Of a DNA stretch of 64,000 nt, positions 37,987-49,640 are shown piece by piece. The position numbers were made by a program, and so were the translations under genes. The notes below the pieces were generated by a model. It was not told where the DNA came from. It worked only from the letters and a program-made list of their open reading frames with translations, and did not search any database. Within the stretch, counting starts at the first letter, position 1. Each line of letters begins with the position of its first letter. This stretch comes from Ectocarpus siliculosus (lineage: Eukaryota; Sar; Phaeophyceae; Ectocarpales; Ectocarpaceae): assembly GCA_000310025.1 (NCBI GenBank), contig FN648654.1, positions 26,827 through 90,826 on the forward strand. Direction: 5' to 3'.

Positions 37987-40900
37987 AGCGATAGTAGCGT
38001 CGAGAGGTGCTCGGGGAGCTCAGCGGCTCAGCATGTATATGGGAAGCGTGACCACGGGATTTGTACCATACTCCGAGGAAGACTCTGTTGTTAGGAGAGA
38101 CTGTTCTAATCGTACAACAAGTGGGTGTTCAATGGTCAAATGGCCGAATGCGGACAAAGACGTAAGTAGAACAGCCGTTGCTAGCTGCAATTTTGATTCT
38201 AGACAAAATTCTTTTTGTTCCGGCTCGTGCCTTCATTCAAGCCCTATCGGTCAAGACTTTGATCTAGGAAGCATACACCATATGCCCCGCAGTCTTGCCT
38301 CTTGGGTAGGCGGCCCTTCGTGCATCTTATGACTATTGTATCTCCGACGATCGGTTCTCGCCTGCAACACTCCCATGTCGAAAAAGCTGTCGATGATGCC
38401 CTTCGTCAGCGCTAGCCGGTCCTTGGCCCGAAAAATCGTGCGCCCGCGGATACTCGGGTACGTCTTCGTTTTGCGTTCGATGAGATCGGTTGCAGAGATA
38501 TACCAAAGGAAGCCTAACGTCAACACTGTTTGAAATAGGAGGCGGCGGTTTAGTACGGTAGGGATAAGGTACGCTTTCGTTCGTGCCCTACCGATACTCC
38601 CGCGTGCCACCACAAAGGCAGACGGGCATGGTGTCACCCTTAGTCTCGGCGGACAACCAATCTCCCGAAACGCGAAGGGACGATCATCACGATAGCCTTC
38701 GCCGCACGGTGGGAATAAATCAACACAAACACAAAAGATCGATGCAGATTGAGAAAAAGTGTTATAAGCATATGATTACGTGGCTCTCAGGAAGAATGCC
38801 AAGCAATCAAACCTGAAAGAGGTGGCGATGCTTGTCGTCGTTGGTGTACTCAGCGTAAGCAGGAAAGCGATTCACAACCGGCACCCTATCAGCGATGCGC
38901 TCCAAGGCGTGCGTTCGTCGGCTCCACTGGTTCGGCGCGACCTCCTCATCGAAGACTGCCAGATCGTTCGGGCTAATTTTTTCCGCCTTTATTGGAGGGA
39001 AGTAGTTGTCGCCAGAGAGATGCATACACGTACGGAACAACGCCAACGTCAACTACTGTTCGTGCTATTTCCTTTCAAACAAAGGTTTGCCACCAGAAAA
39101 AGCACGTCACCACTCCGAGGTTTAGTGTTTGCTACGATGAGCGCAGAATGTAATGCATCGTTCGAAGTCAGTGTATGTATGTTTTTTCCCGTTTAGATCT
39201 ACTTGCGTCAGCAGCAACAGCAAGATTGAGACAAGCGTGCCCTCTCCCAGGTTGGCAATTCCCAAGTACCAGCAGATTCCTCGAAATCTATAGAAAAACG
39301 GTTGGAAACCGGGTTCAACTCGAACGAAGGAGGAGGAACGCCGAAGAACTACACTAGAAAACATTACGGGCGAAACGGGAGCCGTATCATTGAAAAATCT
39401 TAAAGCTCTGTTGGCGTTATGTTTGTTTTGCTGATATGAACTTCGCGCATAGACGTTCTCCAACGCAATTCAATTGTGACGAGTCAAGTCCTGGCCGGGC
39501 CCCGTCGGCTGCACGAAAATTGAGCCGAGAAATCCCAAACGATTCTTGGGCTGAAAATTCCCAATGTACCTACCTCCTTTCAGCAAGTACAAGACAGCAA
39601 CAAGTGCCGGCCGGCGGGCGGGCCCACATTGCGGACTGTACTGACCCGGAGCTCGTGTTTTGAAGGGAAATCGCCTATGCTGCACCTGAAAGAGCTTCTC
39701 CAGGGTCTCGTTGGCCTCGTCCTTCCCGTAAAGCCTCAGCTCCTCCGCGATCTCGTCCTCCGTCCAGAAAGTCTCGCCAGGGTCCACCTGTTGAGGGTTT
39801 CCAAGAGCGGATGGGGCCGACAGAAACACGGCAGGCCGGGAAGGAGACGTTGGGTCTGAGTCAACTCAGCAGCCGTAGGGACGTCAATATCTGCGAGCGG
39901 CACTGGACACCATCTTGAACAAAGAATTGAGGCAATGGAGGAAAGCATCCGTTTGCCCGTGCAGGCTTCAGCAGCAATATAGTTTTGGTTCACTGACGCA
40001 CAGAAAAACCTTCGCGAGATGCGCTCAGCTAACCATCGCGAAGCGACAGGGGCACCGAACCGAGTCGTTCCGCGCAAACCATCCAAAGGCCCGCTCCGCC
40101 AACCTTCCCGCAAGGGACGTGTAAGTGCCTCCAGACTCACCTCCCCCCTGAATTGTAGTCGGTAGCTCTCCCTCGCTGCTTGTCTCTCTAAGAGAACGAT
40201 CGGAGCGCGTATCCGGCAGAGAACCTGTGCACGGAAACACACAATGGAGGCTTGGTGGGTGTCGACTGAGGCCTGTTTTTCCTTTCAACCTCAATTTGAT
40301 CACGGCCTTGCGGACTTCCACTTGAACGCCAGCCCCGACGTCAAAGGTCAACCCGTGAAGCTTTCTGAATGCCTCGATGCACAGCACTTTTATAGACCAC
40401 GAAGAGGGCGGGCGAATAATCCGGGCTTGTGAGACCAAAACGCGCTACCCGAGATTGTGGGTGTGGTGGCGTGACAGCGAGGCGTTCGGACGGTGCCGCG
40501 GCCAGAAATAGTCGTGGCAACTGCGACTGGGTAGAGGACCACACTATGTACTCCTGCGGAGAGTGGAATTGTTGACTGACCTTATCTCCATGCCTCGAAA
40601 GGGTGAGCTTCAGCTGCAGTCCAGATTTCTCAAAGAGCGTGTTGACGATGACTTCCCGTGCCAGTCTGACCCACTCCGACTGAGATATGGACACCTAAGA
40701 GTAACAAGTGGAGGGGGGAAAAGTCGTTCAGTTCTCTGGTTGGCTCTTTACTCTTTGCCGTACGTTGTTGGCTGCGCACCTTCTCTACGTAGAGTTGCCT
40801 CGATTTGCTGACGAGAGCGCCTCAACGTCAAGAAATTTCCAGAACAAAGTTCATTCCTGAGGTCTCTTGTCTTCCTAGTGGCGTACTTAGCATAGGTGCC

Positions 40901-42025
40901 AAAAAACGTAGAAGGCGAGACGATCCCCCCCTCAAACGTTAGTACAGACGACAATAATTCCAACACCTGTAGGAACCACACACTGACCATTTATGTGCGC
41001 TCAGTTCACTGGTGTACCACGGGAACGATCGTCTAAAGCCGAACCAAGCATGGATAAAATGACTTATCAGACCCGAAGACCTAACTGACACGATCTCCCA
41101 CCTCCTCGGAGTCGGCGCTTGGCGTCCGGAACCTTGCCTCCCACTCCCTGGCGAGGCTTTCCTTCGCCGCGGTCTTGGTCACCTCGTCCCCGGGCACGGC
41201 GGAGTACCAGATGTCGTTTACCTACTTGTCGGTGTCGGCCGCGTTTAGTTCGTTTCCATCTCATTGTCCCATGGGTTGGTCAATGTATTTTTTTGCGTTC
41301 GGCAGCTGCCGCGTGTTTCTGCTAGTCACATCGCTCTCCCTTGTATGCCGTACAATCATGCCCTAGAGGTAAAAACGGCGTCTAGTAGGGATTTAAGTTG
41401 TTTGTACTTCCGAAGTGGTTTTGGTTGCTGTTTCGCTTGTAGAATAGTTGTTGCTGTTGAAGCACACTACGCCCAGGACGGTGTAGAGCAAGGTGCTAAA
41501 CGACGTATCATCGCCTCAAGGGGATCGGCCTCTATCTGTGTTCATCCTTTGGAACGACTTCAGCAAGATCTATTGCCCCGCACCCCGGAATGGATTTTGA
41601 AACGAACTTCTTCCCAACGTTGGAAGCTTCAGAAGGAAACTATTGGGAAGTGCAATATTGCATGTGTTGGTGCTCATATGCCGGATTTCCATCGCCAAGG
41701 TCGGCACCGAGGAAGACTTGTCGTGCGAAATAGGATATGACAAGCCGTCACGCCCCCGCAATGTGGTACAAGCGGAGCTTTTGCAGCCTTTCCATTTGGT
41801 AACGTTGTCTGCACGCACCTCCGTCAAGGTGATGCGTTGGGCGGCTTCGAACCCGCCGGTGTCGCTATCGGAGTCGTCGCTCCCTTCTCCGTCGCCGACC
41901 GCCGACAACTTTCCGTATCCGGCCCCGGTTGATGCATCGTACGACCATTTGTCATCAAGAAGTGCAGAATAGACGTCATCGGTCACATGACAGTATTCGT
42001 GATGGAGCAGAATGGATGCAGCTAG
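28505..42025 (-). CDS. ano/TMEM16-family membrane protein (anoctamin)
   Basis: Anoctamins are dimeric ten-helix proteins acting as calcium-gated chloride channels or lipid scramblases. Twenty-one exons chain in phase on the minus strand: ~42025-41819, 41221-41102, 40694-40581, 40372-40304, 40224-40141, 39787-39686, 38986-38813, 38463-38362, 37909-37841, 36510-36389, 35644-35545, 34978-34857, 34619-34565, 33920-33808, 32938-32782, 31567-31484, 30948-~30790, 30333-30056, 29551-29402, 29219-29094 and 28676-28505 (stop TGA). Family landmarks in order: CRIRAPIVLLERQA, IRGYFGEKMAFYFAWLGFYA, LWSVIYQELWDREE with KWGT, RPNFEGD, the TM5 end RLNDFENYRTETDYENN, FQMFNNYSALCYTAF, FIMVGMEVIIP, YSEIVLQYGYITMF to LQIRTD, RRPDAEMAEGVGMW, and LVFEHALLLLK with IIPDQP. 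An acidic insert (EEDVSGKGGEEEEPIEAEL) precedes the YSE helix. One border (38362) seems to be a GC donor. The start codon was not found. The donor near 30790 is not resolved. Confidence 0.92.
35187..35232 (+). repeat. tandem repeat of about 24 bases
   Basis: ACACAACCATGGTTATTCCA occurs twice in tandem, separated by a few bases, in the anoctamin intron between 35545 and 34978. Confidence 0.85.
37914..37983 (+). repeat. (AG)35 microsatellite at a 3' splice site
   Basis: Seventy bases of uninterrupted AG. On the transcribed strand it is (CT)n ending four bases before the acceptor of the anoctamin exon 37909-37841 (ctgcag|GCG), so it forms the polypyrimidine tract of that intron. Such repeats change length easily, and splicing of this exon could vary with it. 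Confidence 0.95.
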
Positions 42026-42125
42026 TCAAGCAGAAGCCCGAGACCCTGCCCCGCGTTGGTCAAGACCGAGTGCCTCCAAATATACATGCAACCTGCTATA
42101 GTGCATGACTTCGGACTGTTTCCTC

Positions 42126-43170
42126 TCACTCACCATTCTCTGACAAACTTAGATCCCCACAGCTACCGTCGATTGCAAGCAAGGACCAGAGCACCAAACA
42201 CACTTGTAAACGCAACATGAAGAGCATTGGAGAAGGGCGGGATGTCTTCGTGGCAGGAGCTTTTGTCGCTGTGGAGAAAGAAGCAGATGCCCGTGAACAT
42301 GATAGTGCCATCATGACCACCATCTCGCCATGATGTCGGATAGCGCATTCTCACCACGAATTTCTAGCGTAATTTTTTTTCTGTGTGAGTGTCTCCGCGA
42401 TTTACGAGGTCCCCCCTCCTCCGAGACCGCCTTCGTTGAGCACGTGGTACATTACAAGTTAGGTTTACATTGCAAGTGAGGACGTAGAGTCGATTTCAAT
42501 TTGCACCTTTCAGCGCGCATTTACTTGTGTACTAAGAGCGCGTCGTCCGGTTCGTCTCAAGCCTTTGAACAACAAGAACATTAGCTTGTCAACGCCCCAC
42601 AACAGTTTTCTCACGCCGAATTCGTTGGTGTCAAGCCACCTACCAGCGGGAAAACTCTCGCTGTCGTCTCACCTCGCTGCGTCTCCCACGACCCCCCGCC
42701 CGAGCCGCCTGTTCCCGCGGGTGTGGGAAGGCGATGAGGTAGTCATAGCGGTCGATAGTTTGGTCAATGTCGGCCACTCCATCGTTGCCCCCGTCCCGTT
42801 CACCCCCGCCACCACCCCCGCCACCACTGTGGGCTCCCCTGCCCCTTCCACCTGTACCATTGGTTGATGTTGGTCTCGTGTTTACCGGCATTGAAATACC
42901 TACTACATTTAACTCCATCCATATTACAGACCACAAAATCGGCTGTGGCGGAAGTGTAATCCGTTGTCGTGGAATGTGGCAATACAGGTGATCAAATTCG
43001 ATAGTCTAGAGGGATCGACCAGCTGTATTATATTATTGGTTTTCTTCCGCGCATTCCCAACCCACCACCGCCGCCGGGGATACCGCCGCCCTGGGTAATG
43101 CCGTCGTCCAGGTCGTAGTTGCGGAGAAATCGACGCTCCGATCTCTCCGCCGGACCTAGCAAGGGTGTCC
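42126..43170 (-). other. candidate 5' exons of the anoctamin gene
   Basis: Two Gly-rich open segments with splice borders lie upstream. At about 43160-43070, after acceptor ctag|G, an exon encodes RRFLRNYDLDDGITQGGG. At about 42850-42675, ending GAG|gtgaga, an exon encodes a poly-Gly run, then DGVADIDQTIDRYDYLIAFP. YDYLIAF resembles the short beta strand that opens anoctamin N-termini. A third option is 42216-42156, an ATG-led hydrophobic segment ending G|gtagct whose phase fits the acceptor near 42030. These cannot all be right. Confidence 0.35.
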
Positions 43171-43239
43171 CTTGACCGTGCCGGGCTTTGCCAGGACTCT
43201 CCTGCGTGTAAGGCAACGTTGACGTCCAACACCATAGCA

Positions 43240-46126
43240 GCAGTACGTGTGACCGAGAAGGTGGTAAATAGTAAACAACACTACTGTACACACCAGCCCC
43301 GGTGGGCAACACACGACGGTTCCCTACATATGACTAGCCTACGAAAAAATCTTTCCCCCTTGGTCCTATGTGAATACCCAGGCCTAATAATGAGGTAGTT
43401 CGTGTAAAGACTTGGTGGGTGGGCGGGAGAAAAGCCACGACATGATTGCTAGCTATCGTCCAAATTTCGATGAAGCTAGCAGCTGCCCTTCTGCCGCGTG
43501 ACCCCTTCCAAAGCGGGCTGCATGGTACATATTGTGTCTTTCTCACAACGTGGCCCTTGGATCCAGTGGACAAGCGTCTATCAAACTCTTGCCGCAGGTG
43601 CAGCGAGGCAGCAGAATGAGAACTCCGTGAGACCTTTCTCTTTTTGGGACCCCAGAAAACCGAACCAAGACATCCGACCCCAACGCGCCTCCAGGGCGGC
43701 ACAACAAGTACCCAAATACACACGTAGATCCGGGCGATGTTCCGAATTCTTCCGTGCACAATAAACTACAGTTTTTTCGGTCTTCGACAACAAAGTTTCA
43801 TTTTATTGTTTTTCTTTCGAACTTTGATAAATATTTTCTGTGGCCTACGGAGGGAGACTTCCCCCGTACCACACGTCCCGCACGGCACAAAGCCTCCGCG
43901 GTATCCTAACGTGTCTCTGCTACTAAACACAAACCTCCCTCCGAATACCACCAGACGGGACGAAACTGTTGTACAGTAGCAGTCTCGAACGATTGAGCCT
44001 CCCAATGGTACGCTACCATTCAGAAAACACCCAATTGTGTTGGGAAGGGTGCAAGATATTCCATGTGTCTGCTGTACTCAAGCATCATCCGATTGCCACG
44101 GACATACAAAGGACAAAAAAACACATTCAAACACAAACACAGTTGAGACATCGCTGTATTCTGCTCGAGGCAATTGTAGAAACACGGGTACAGCAGTAGT
44201 GTCCGCTAACACGATGAATTCACTGCTAATCTCCCCTCTCATCTATGGCTGTGGAAGAGGTGGAATTTGTTACCACACACCTATTTTTTCTTGCACCTAT
44301 TTTTTCTTGTACTACAAGTAGTACAAGTAGGAAAAAAAGAACGGCGGCCCACAAGATATACGAAAGGCTGGATACCGCGGAAGACTACCGGGGGACAAAA
44401 AACACTAAATAGCTGTAGCACAGACTAGCCTTCGCCTCATCCAGCGAGTTGCTCAGCTGTTTGTTGGGGTCGCCCAATACAGCATTGATCGAGCTTTGGC
44501 CTTCGGCGACCCACGCTGGGAATAGGAGTACAGCGGGTTGTACCATCGTGGGCAAGATAAACCTGTTTGTAATAGCAAACTACCCTTCTGTGTGGTCGTC
44601 AGCGCGGGTGCAGCAGCAGTCAACGCAGAAACTCTATCTCACTACTACCTGCTCCTTCTATCACTCACGGCTCAATGGGATAGGGTGCTTGGCTGTCCTA
44701 CTTCTTCGTCGAGCGCTCTGCGGCGGCAAAGATCTCCTACAATTCGGGGCAGCTTTTTCATCCGAAAGATACCTCACCTCCTGCGGTAGCAGCAACGGGG
44801 ATTCCTTTCTCCGTTTCCGAGACGGAACGCCGCCACCGGCGGGCTTCGAGTCTCCATTGCCCATGATAAGTTAGTGCGGAGTGCTATCCGATCTCTTCGT
44901 CATGAAGATCGCGATGCTGTGAGCACAACAGTGAGGAGTGTGTCTTGTACTATATGGTCTGCCTCCGTCTCATCTCCAGGGCGGAAACCTTGGGCGGCAG
45001 GGGACAAGGTTCTGCAGCGATTCCGCGGAGCCCCAAAAGTTGAAAAGTTGCGTGTGCGTGCGACGCATAGCGCAGTCCGATTGACCATGGCGGGGCGGCG
45101 GGCATCATGGAATGCTACAGCGGTAGTGTTCATTGGCGTGGGAAGCGCCCTGCTACTTGCAGCGCGGCGGCGGTGCAAGAACATACCCTGTGATTTGAGC
45201 TCATCTTGTTGGTGAGGAGCGGACTGATCCCACCTGGTGTGTGCGCATCATGTTCATGAATGTATCCACGCGAAGACAACGAGTTTCTGGCCACCTACGG
45301 TAGCTGCTGTGTGTGTGCGCTGTTGCTTTGCAGCAGTACGTTTTGCAGGAGATGTTTGGGTGTAAGCTGGAAGATCTGTTCGTGTGCTGCTGTGCTTGCT
45401 TTTCTCGCTTCGATGGGTATCCAAAGTTTGGTCACGCCGCGGGTCATGTACCGCTGTACACGCTGTATGTATGCATACAGGCACACCCAGCAGTATTCTA
45501 CATTACTACCGGCTGCCATGTACGTATTGCCCACGGCGTCATTAAAAATTGACTCGCCGGGCCGATCGGGGGAAGTCAGAGGCTGACTGGCTGGCGGGGT
45601 CACCCAGCAGGAGTGCGTGCGAGATTGGCTTGACTTTCCCAGAGATAACGATGGATCGCACTGGGTTGGGTGTCATGTGCTATGGTGCCGTAATCGACAC
45701 AAGATAACACACCCCCTGGACCGTTTTTCAAAGCTCGATTTATCAACAGCAGAAAGCGGCACAGCGCCGAAAACGTTAGCATCGACGCCGTCTCGTCGAG
45801 AGCTCTCCGAAAAGGTATCGTTTCGCTTCTGCATCCTCCTCGTCGTGGCGTAACCGAGCTTTGAAAATCCGTCCAGGGGGGGGTGTTATCTTGTGTCGTA
45901 CACGGTATGCACATCAGCCACATGTACGTGAGATAACAACCCCGTTGACACTTGCCCGGCCAACGTGCTTGTTGGCCTGTGGTCTGGTCGCTAAAAGTAT
46001 TTGGACTTCCGCCCACCTCTGTTCGTTGCTTGCACCGTGCGCTGTCCACTCATCAAAACGGCATTCGCTTTTGAACTGTTGAATGGTACCCCTCATGTCC
46101 GCTCTTTACGCCGCAGGGCGTCCAGG
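43240..46126. other. no supported gene; one perfect hairpin
   Basis: This region should hold the divergent 5' ends of the anoctamin gene (minus) and the inositol monophosphatase gene (plus). No exon could be supported. At 44306-44327 CTTGTACTA and TAGTACAAG form a perfect 9-bp stem with a 4-base loop, next to a tandem CACCTATTTTTTCTTG pair. An open segment at 45089-45180 (MAGRRASWNATAVVFIGVG, hydrophobic) could be a first exon but has no clear donor. Confidence 0.4.
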
Positions 46127-49100
46127 ATGTTGGTTGCAACAGCTCTCGCGCAGGAGGCAGGCCAGGCAATGCTGGACGCGAAGGCTCTTTGCGCACAAGA
46201 GGGGAAGGGGAAGGATGGGGGCGGCGTCAGCTACAAGGGGCGCCACGACCTGTGAGTGGAGAAGGAGATACGGTATTCGTTGCAGCAAGGTAGATGGGTC
46301 TTGCCTTCGAATCTACCTTCAGCTTTTTGCGGAAGGGGGGATCTATGTATGCATGCTCTCTCAGGATACCAAACATAGAGAGATGTTGCCACGAGTTTCA
46401 TTATACCCGAGCAAAGAAGAGAACCTGCCTGCCTGAGAGCATTCCTTGCTCGATTCGTGCACTCGAAATACGACGCTCACACGCGACGTTGCGTGCACCT
46501 CGCTCTCGGTGGTGGTCAAAATGGTGCTGGCCTCTCCCACGGGAGGAACTCGCGATACTGGCAACGTCGGGGCTGGTTGGAGAAACGGGGGGCAGCTCAC
46601 GGTGTTTTTAGGTCGGGGCTGGTTGACTATAGCGTGGGGGGGCATTTGCCCGGTGATTGGTTGATTTATTCGGCTTTCGACAGCCAGACATCAACTGCTT
46701 GCTTCGTACCTTACCCTGGTGTCCCTCGGCGGCCATCTGTGTTGTTCAGGGTAACCGAGACTGACCGCTCGAACGAGGCCTTGATTCAGCGAGGTTTGCA
46801 CGAGACTTTCCCGGAGGACCACTTCCTGGGCGAGGTATGCCGCTGTTGATTCTCTCGTGGGTTGCTTTCGGAATTGTTTTTTCACTTTTTTTTGTGTCGA
46901 CGCGGACAGTTCGATGTCGTAGTGTGCAACAAGTGCTTTCTTATGCTTGTTAAGTTGGGAATATGGGGCGGTCGTTCCCGATGGATGCGAATCGCCCTTG
47001 TCAGGTGTGTTTCAACCTCGCATATACCTTTTGCTTGAGCGATAGCTGGCGGGGTGTTCTCGCAACGTTCTTCTTTAGAAATGCCTTCTGCTGTGCTACA
47101 AATGACCGCACCAGGAAGCGTCCGCGGACCGAGGAGGCGCGCCGTCAGAACTTTCCAATAACGTTCTGACGTGGGTCGTTGACCCAATCGACGGCACCAC
47201 CAACTTCGTGCACGGCTTCCCGGTGACGTGTGTTTCTATCGGATTGGCGAAAGGAGACGAGGTAAGTCGTCTTGACGAGAGGCATGCGGGTGGAAATTGT
47301 GCGACATTACGCTTGGTTCCGCTCCAGCGTGGCACGTGTGTGCACGGGGGTTTCGGTTGCTTCTAGTTGGTCGGGCGATCTCTACAGCTCGCGCCAGTTT
47401 GGATTCGGACTGTATGTCTGAGAAGCGTGTGCTATACTCGACAAAAATCAACATTTTTTTTTTTGTTGAATAGGTGCAAGTTGACAGGACTCAGAATACA
47501 GGAATCAAGATCGTTCACTACCAACTCCCCGAGCGTACCCCTAGTAACGCGTTATGATCCCCGGGACGTATTTTCCGATCCGCATAGAATGGAGGGCCGT
47601 TCGACCGGAAAAAAGCTCAATTTTGCTCTACCCTTGGATGGATGTGACCCAGTGCCTTTAATCCTTCGTGCCCCCGCTGTTCTACTGGTCTTGCCGTCCG
47701 CAGGTAGTTGTCGGGGTTGTATTCAACCCTTTTACGCAGGAGCTGTATCAGGCCATCAAAGGCGGCGGGTCCTTTCTGAACGGAAAGCGCCTGCAGGTGT
47801 CTGAAACCACTGTGATGGAACAGGCGATGGTGGTGAGTAAGATATGACCTTACGTCCGAGGGGGACAAGTGGGGGTAAACAGGGCCAGGTTCTGGGGTGG
47901 ACGAGAGTCGGGAGTCCTCTTCGGCAATGATCTTGGGTTATTTGGTTTGAAGGGGATCTCGCGAAGGTTGTGGCACTTCGTGCTTCAATACTCCGGGGTT
48001 TGTCTAACTTTCCCACCAAGGAGACCCAGCTGTGGTGGCTGTGCGGTTCTGTACAGCATTATTGTTGCTGCTAACCCCCCTTGCTGATGCTGTCGATTCT
48101 GCTGCTACTTCTGTAGGGCATTGTACTCTGTTGTGTAGAATGTGGCGCTGCTGGCACTCAATAACTATCTGCCTGCGACGTGTTTTCTCTGGATAAGAAC
48201 TGCTGTGCTCCGAGCCCACAAGGGCTGGCGGTGCGAACGGTCGTACAGCGTAGCACCGTGCAAATAACCACGCACCCTCCGAACCGAAACCTCCGCATCA
48301 CCCCCCCCACCAGATGGCGGAGTACAGCAGCCTGAGAGAAGAAGTAAGCCTCCGCAAGATGCTGGACACGACGGGAGCTATCGCAGGCGCCGCTCGTGCC
48401 GTCCGCCAGACCGGGTGCGGGGCCATGGACCTGTGCTTCTTGGCCAGGGGCTCCGTGGATGCTGTGTTCGGCGGTAAGATTTGGTGTTTTGGTGGAGGCT
48501 TGCTTGTTGTTTTGTTGCGATACACCGTATTGGACATCTCACCACAAAATATCCAAAATAGGAGTACCACTTAACCAGAAGCAAATGGTCGTGTGTAGGG
48601 AAAGCGGACGGTCCGTGAAATGGTTGGATGCGTAGGCAACGACGGAAGTTGCCTGTGTGCGGTATGGCTCCCGTGTCCGCACTTACCGACGTGCACACGA
48701 CAAAGAATCGGGTAGTAGCTGTCAACAGGCATTTCGAACCGCGCACATTCGTCACCCGCCGGTTTCAATGTGAGGAGACACCGTCGTGGTGCAGTTTTTC
48801 GTACAAATCCGCTGATCGACTTCGGGGAAAATGCATCCTCAGGCGAAGCAATCTTCAGCGAAAAAAGGAAAACACCATTGATCTGTTCAGTCTCTGGCGT
48901 GAAGGGCCCTCGCCCTTCTGCATCTTCTGCAGATCGCCATCGTGAGGGCGATTGATTTTTAGGCCCTCATGGGGCCCCTTCCCGAGGGAGCGAAATGTCA
49001 AATATCACTTCAAAAAGGTGTTCTCCTTTCTGGGCGCGTAAAGAGCTGGGTTGCCTTCACCTGTGGCCGCCACGGAAGTCATATCTCACACGTTGGATCG

Positions 49101-49640
49101 ACCGAAAGAGGGAGGCACCCTAACGGATAATGTTTCCTACCCTTGGCAACCGAGCGACAAGAACGAAAACGCAGCAAAACAGTAGTGTCAAGCACGTTTT
49201 TGAATGGCGGGCCTTGGGAACGAGAAGGAAGCCATCAGCTCCATGCGATTATTTTTTTTTCCGCTCCCAGCGACGCTGGGATTCTGGAAAATGTGACAGA
49301 TAGTATTGGAGCGGACATATTTTCCAGAGAAATGAACTGAACGCTAGTCGCAAACATCTCAGTTTTTCGGGCTTTGTTATCGTCTCACGGCGACCCCTCT
49401 GTGGCCAACCCGATCACTCCGTCTGTTGTTTGACAACTACACTGTTGTTTGACAACAACAGGCGTAGCAGGTGTATGGAAACCCTGGGATTGGGCGGCCG
49501 GGGTCCTAATCGCCACGGAGGCGGGTGCCGCAATGTCCGCGGGGGATGGGGGGCATTTTCGGTTGATGGGCGACACTATGCTTGGAGCGGCGACGGCTGA
49601 GTTGGCATCTTCTCTTCGCGAGGTTTTGAAAGACATTTGA
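46127..49640 (+). CDS. inositol monophosphatase (IMPase family)
   Basis: Removes phosphate from myo-inositol 1-phosphate (or a related sugar phosphate such as galactose 1-phosphate), using Mg2+, and feeds the inositol pool; cytosolic in other organisms. Six exons join in phase: 46127-46251, 46750-46834, 47115-47261, 47704-47832, 48314-48473 and 49462-49640 (stop TGA). The total is about 275 codons, the usual size. Metal-site motifs are intact: DLVTETD, the GEE pair split across the 46834/47115 junction, [15 protein letters not shown], and [16 protein letters not shown]. The core [26 protein letters not shown] and [16 protein letters not shown] is also typical. The ATG at 46127 sits just before the first helix ([15 protein letters not shown]), so it is a plausible start, though an upstream exon cannot be excluded. 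The acceptor at 48314 follows a C-run. The gene lies divergent from the anoctamin gene and convergent with the OSCA-like gene. Confidence 0.95.

Noticed and set aside
37867-38094. Open frames encoding Arg-Glu or Ser-Leu repeats
   Set aside because: They are translations of the (AG)n microsatellite, which lies in an intron just before a real exon.
42126-42216. Signal-peptide-like start for the anoctamin
   Set aside because: The phase could fit, but anoctamin N-termini are cytosolic, the donor is weak and other upstream exons compete. Kept only as an option.
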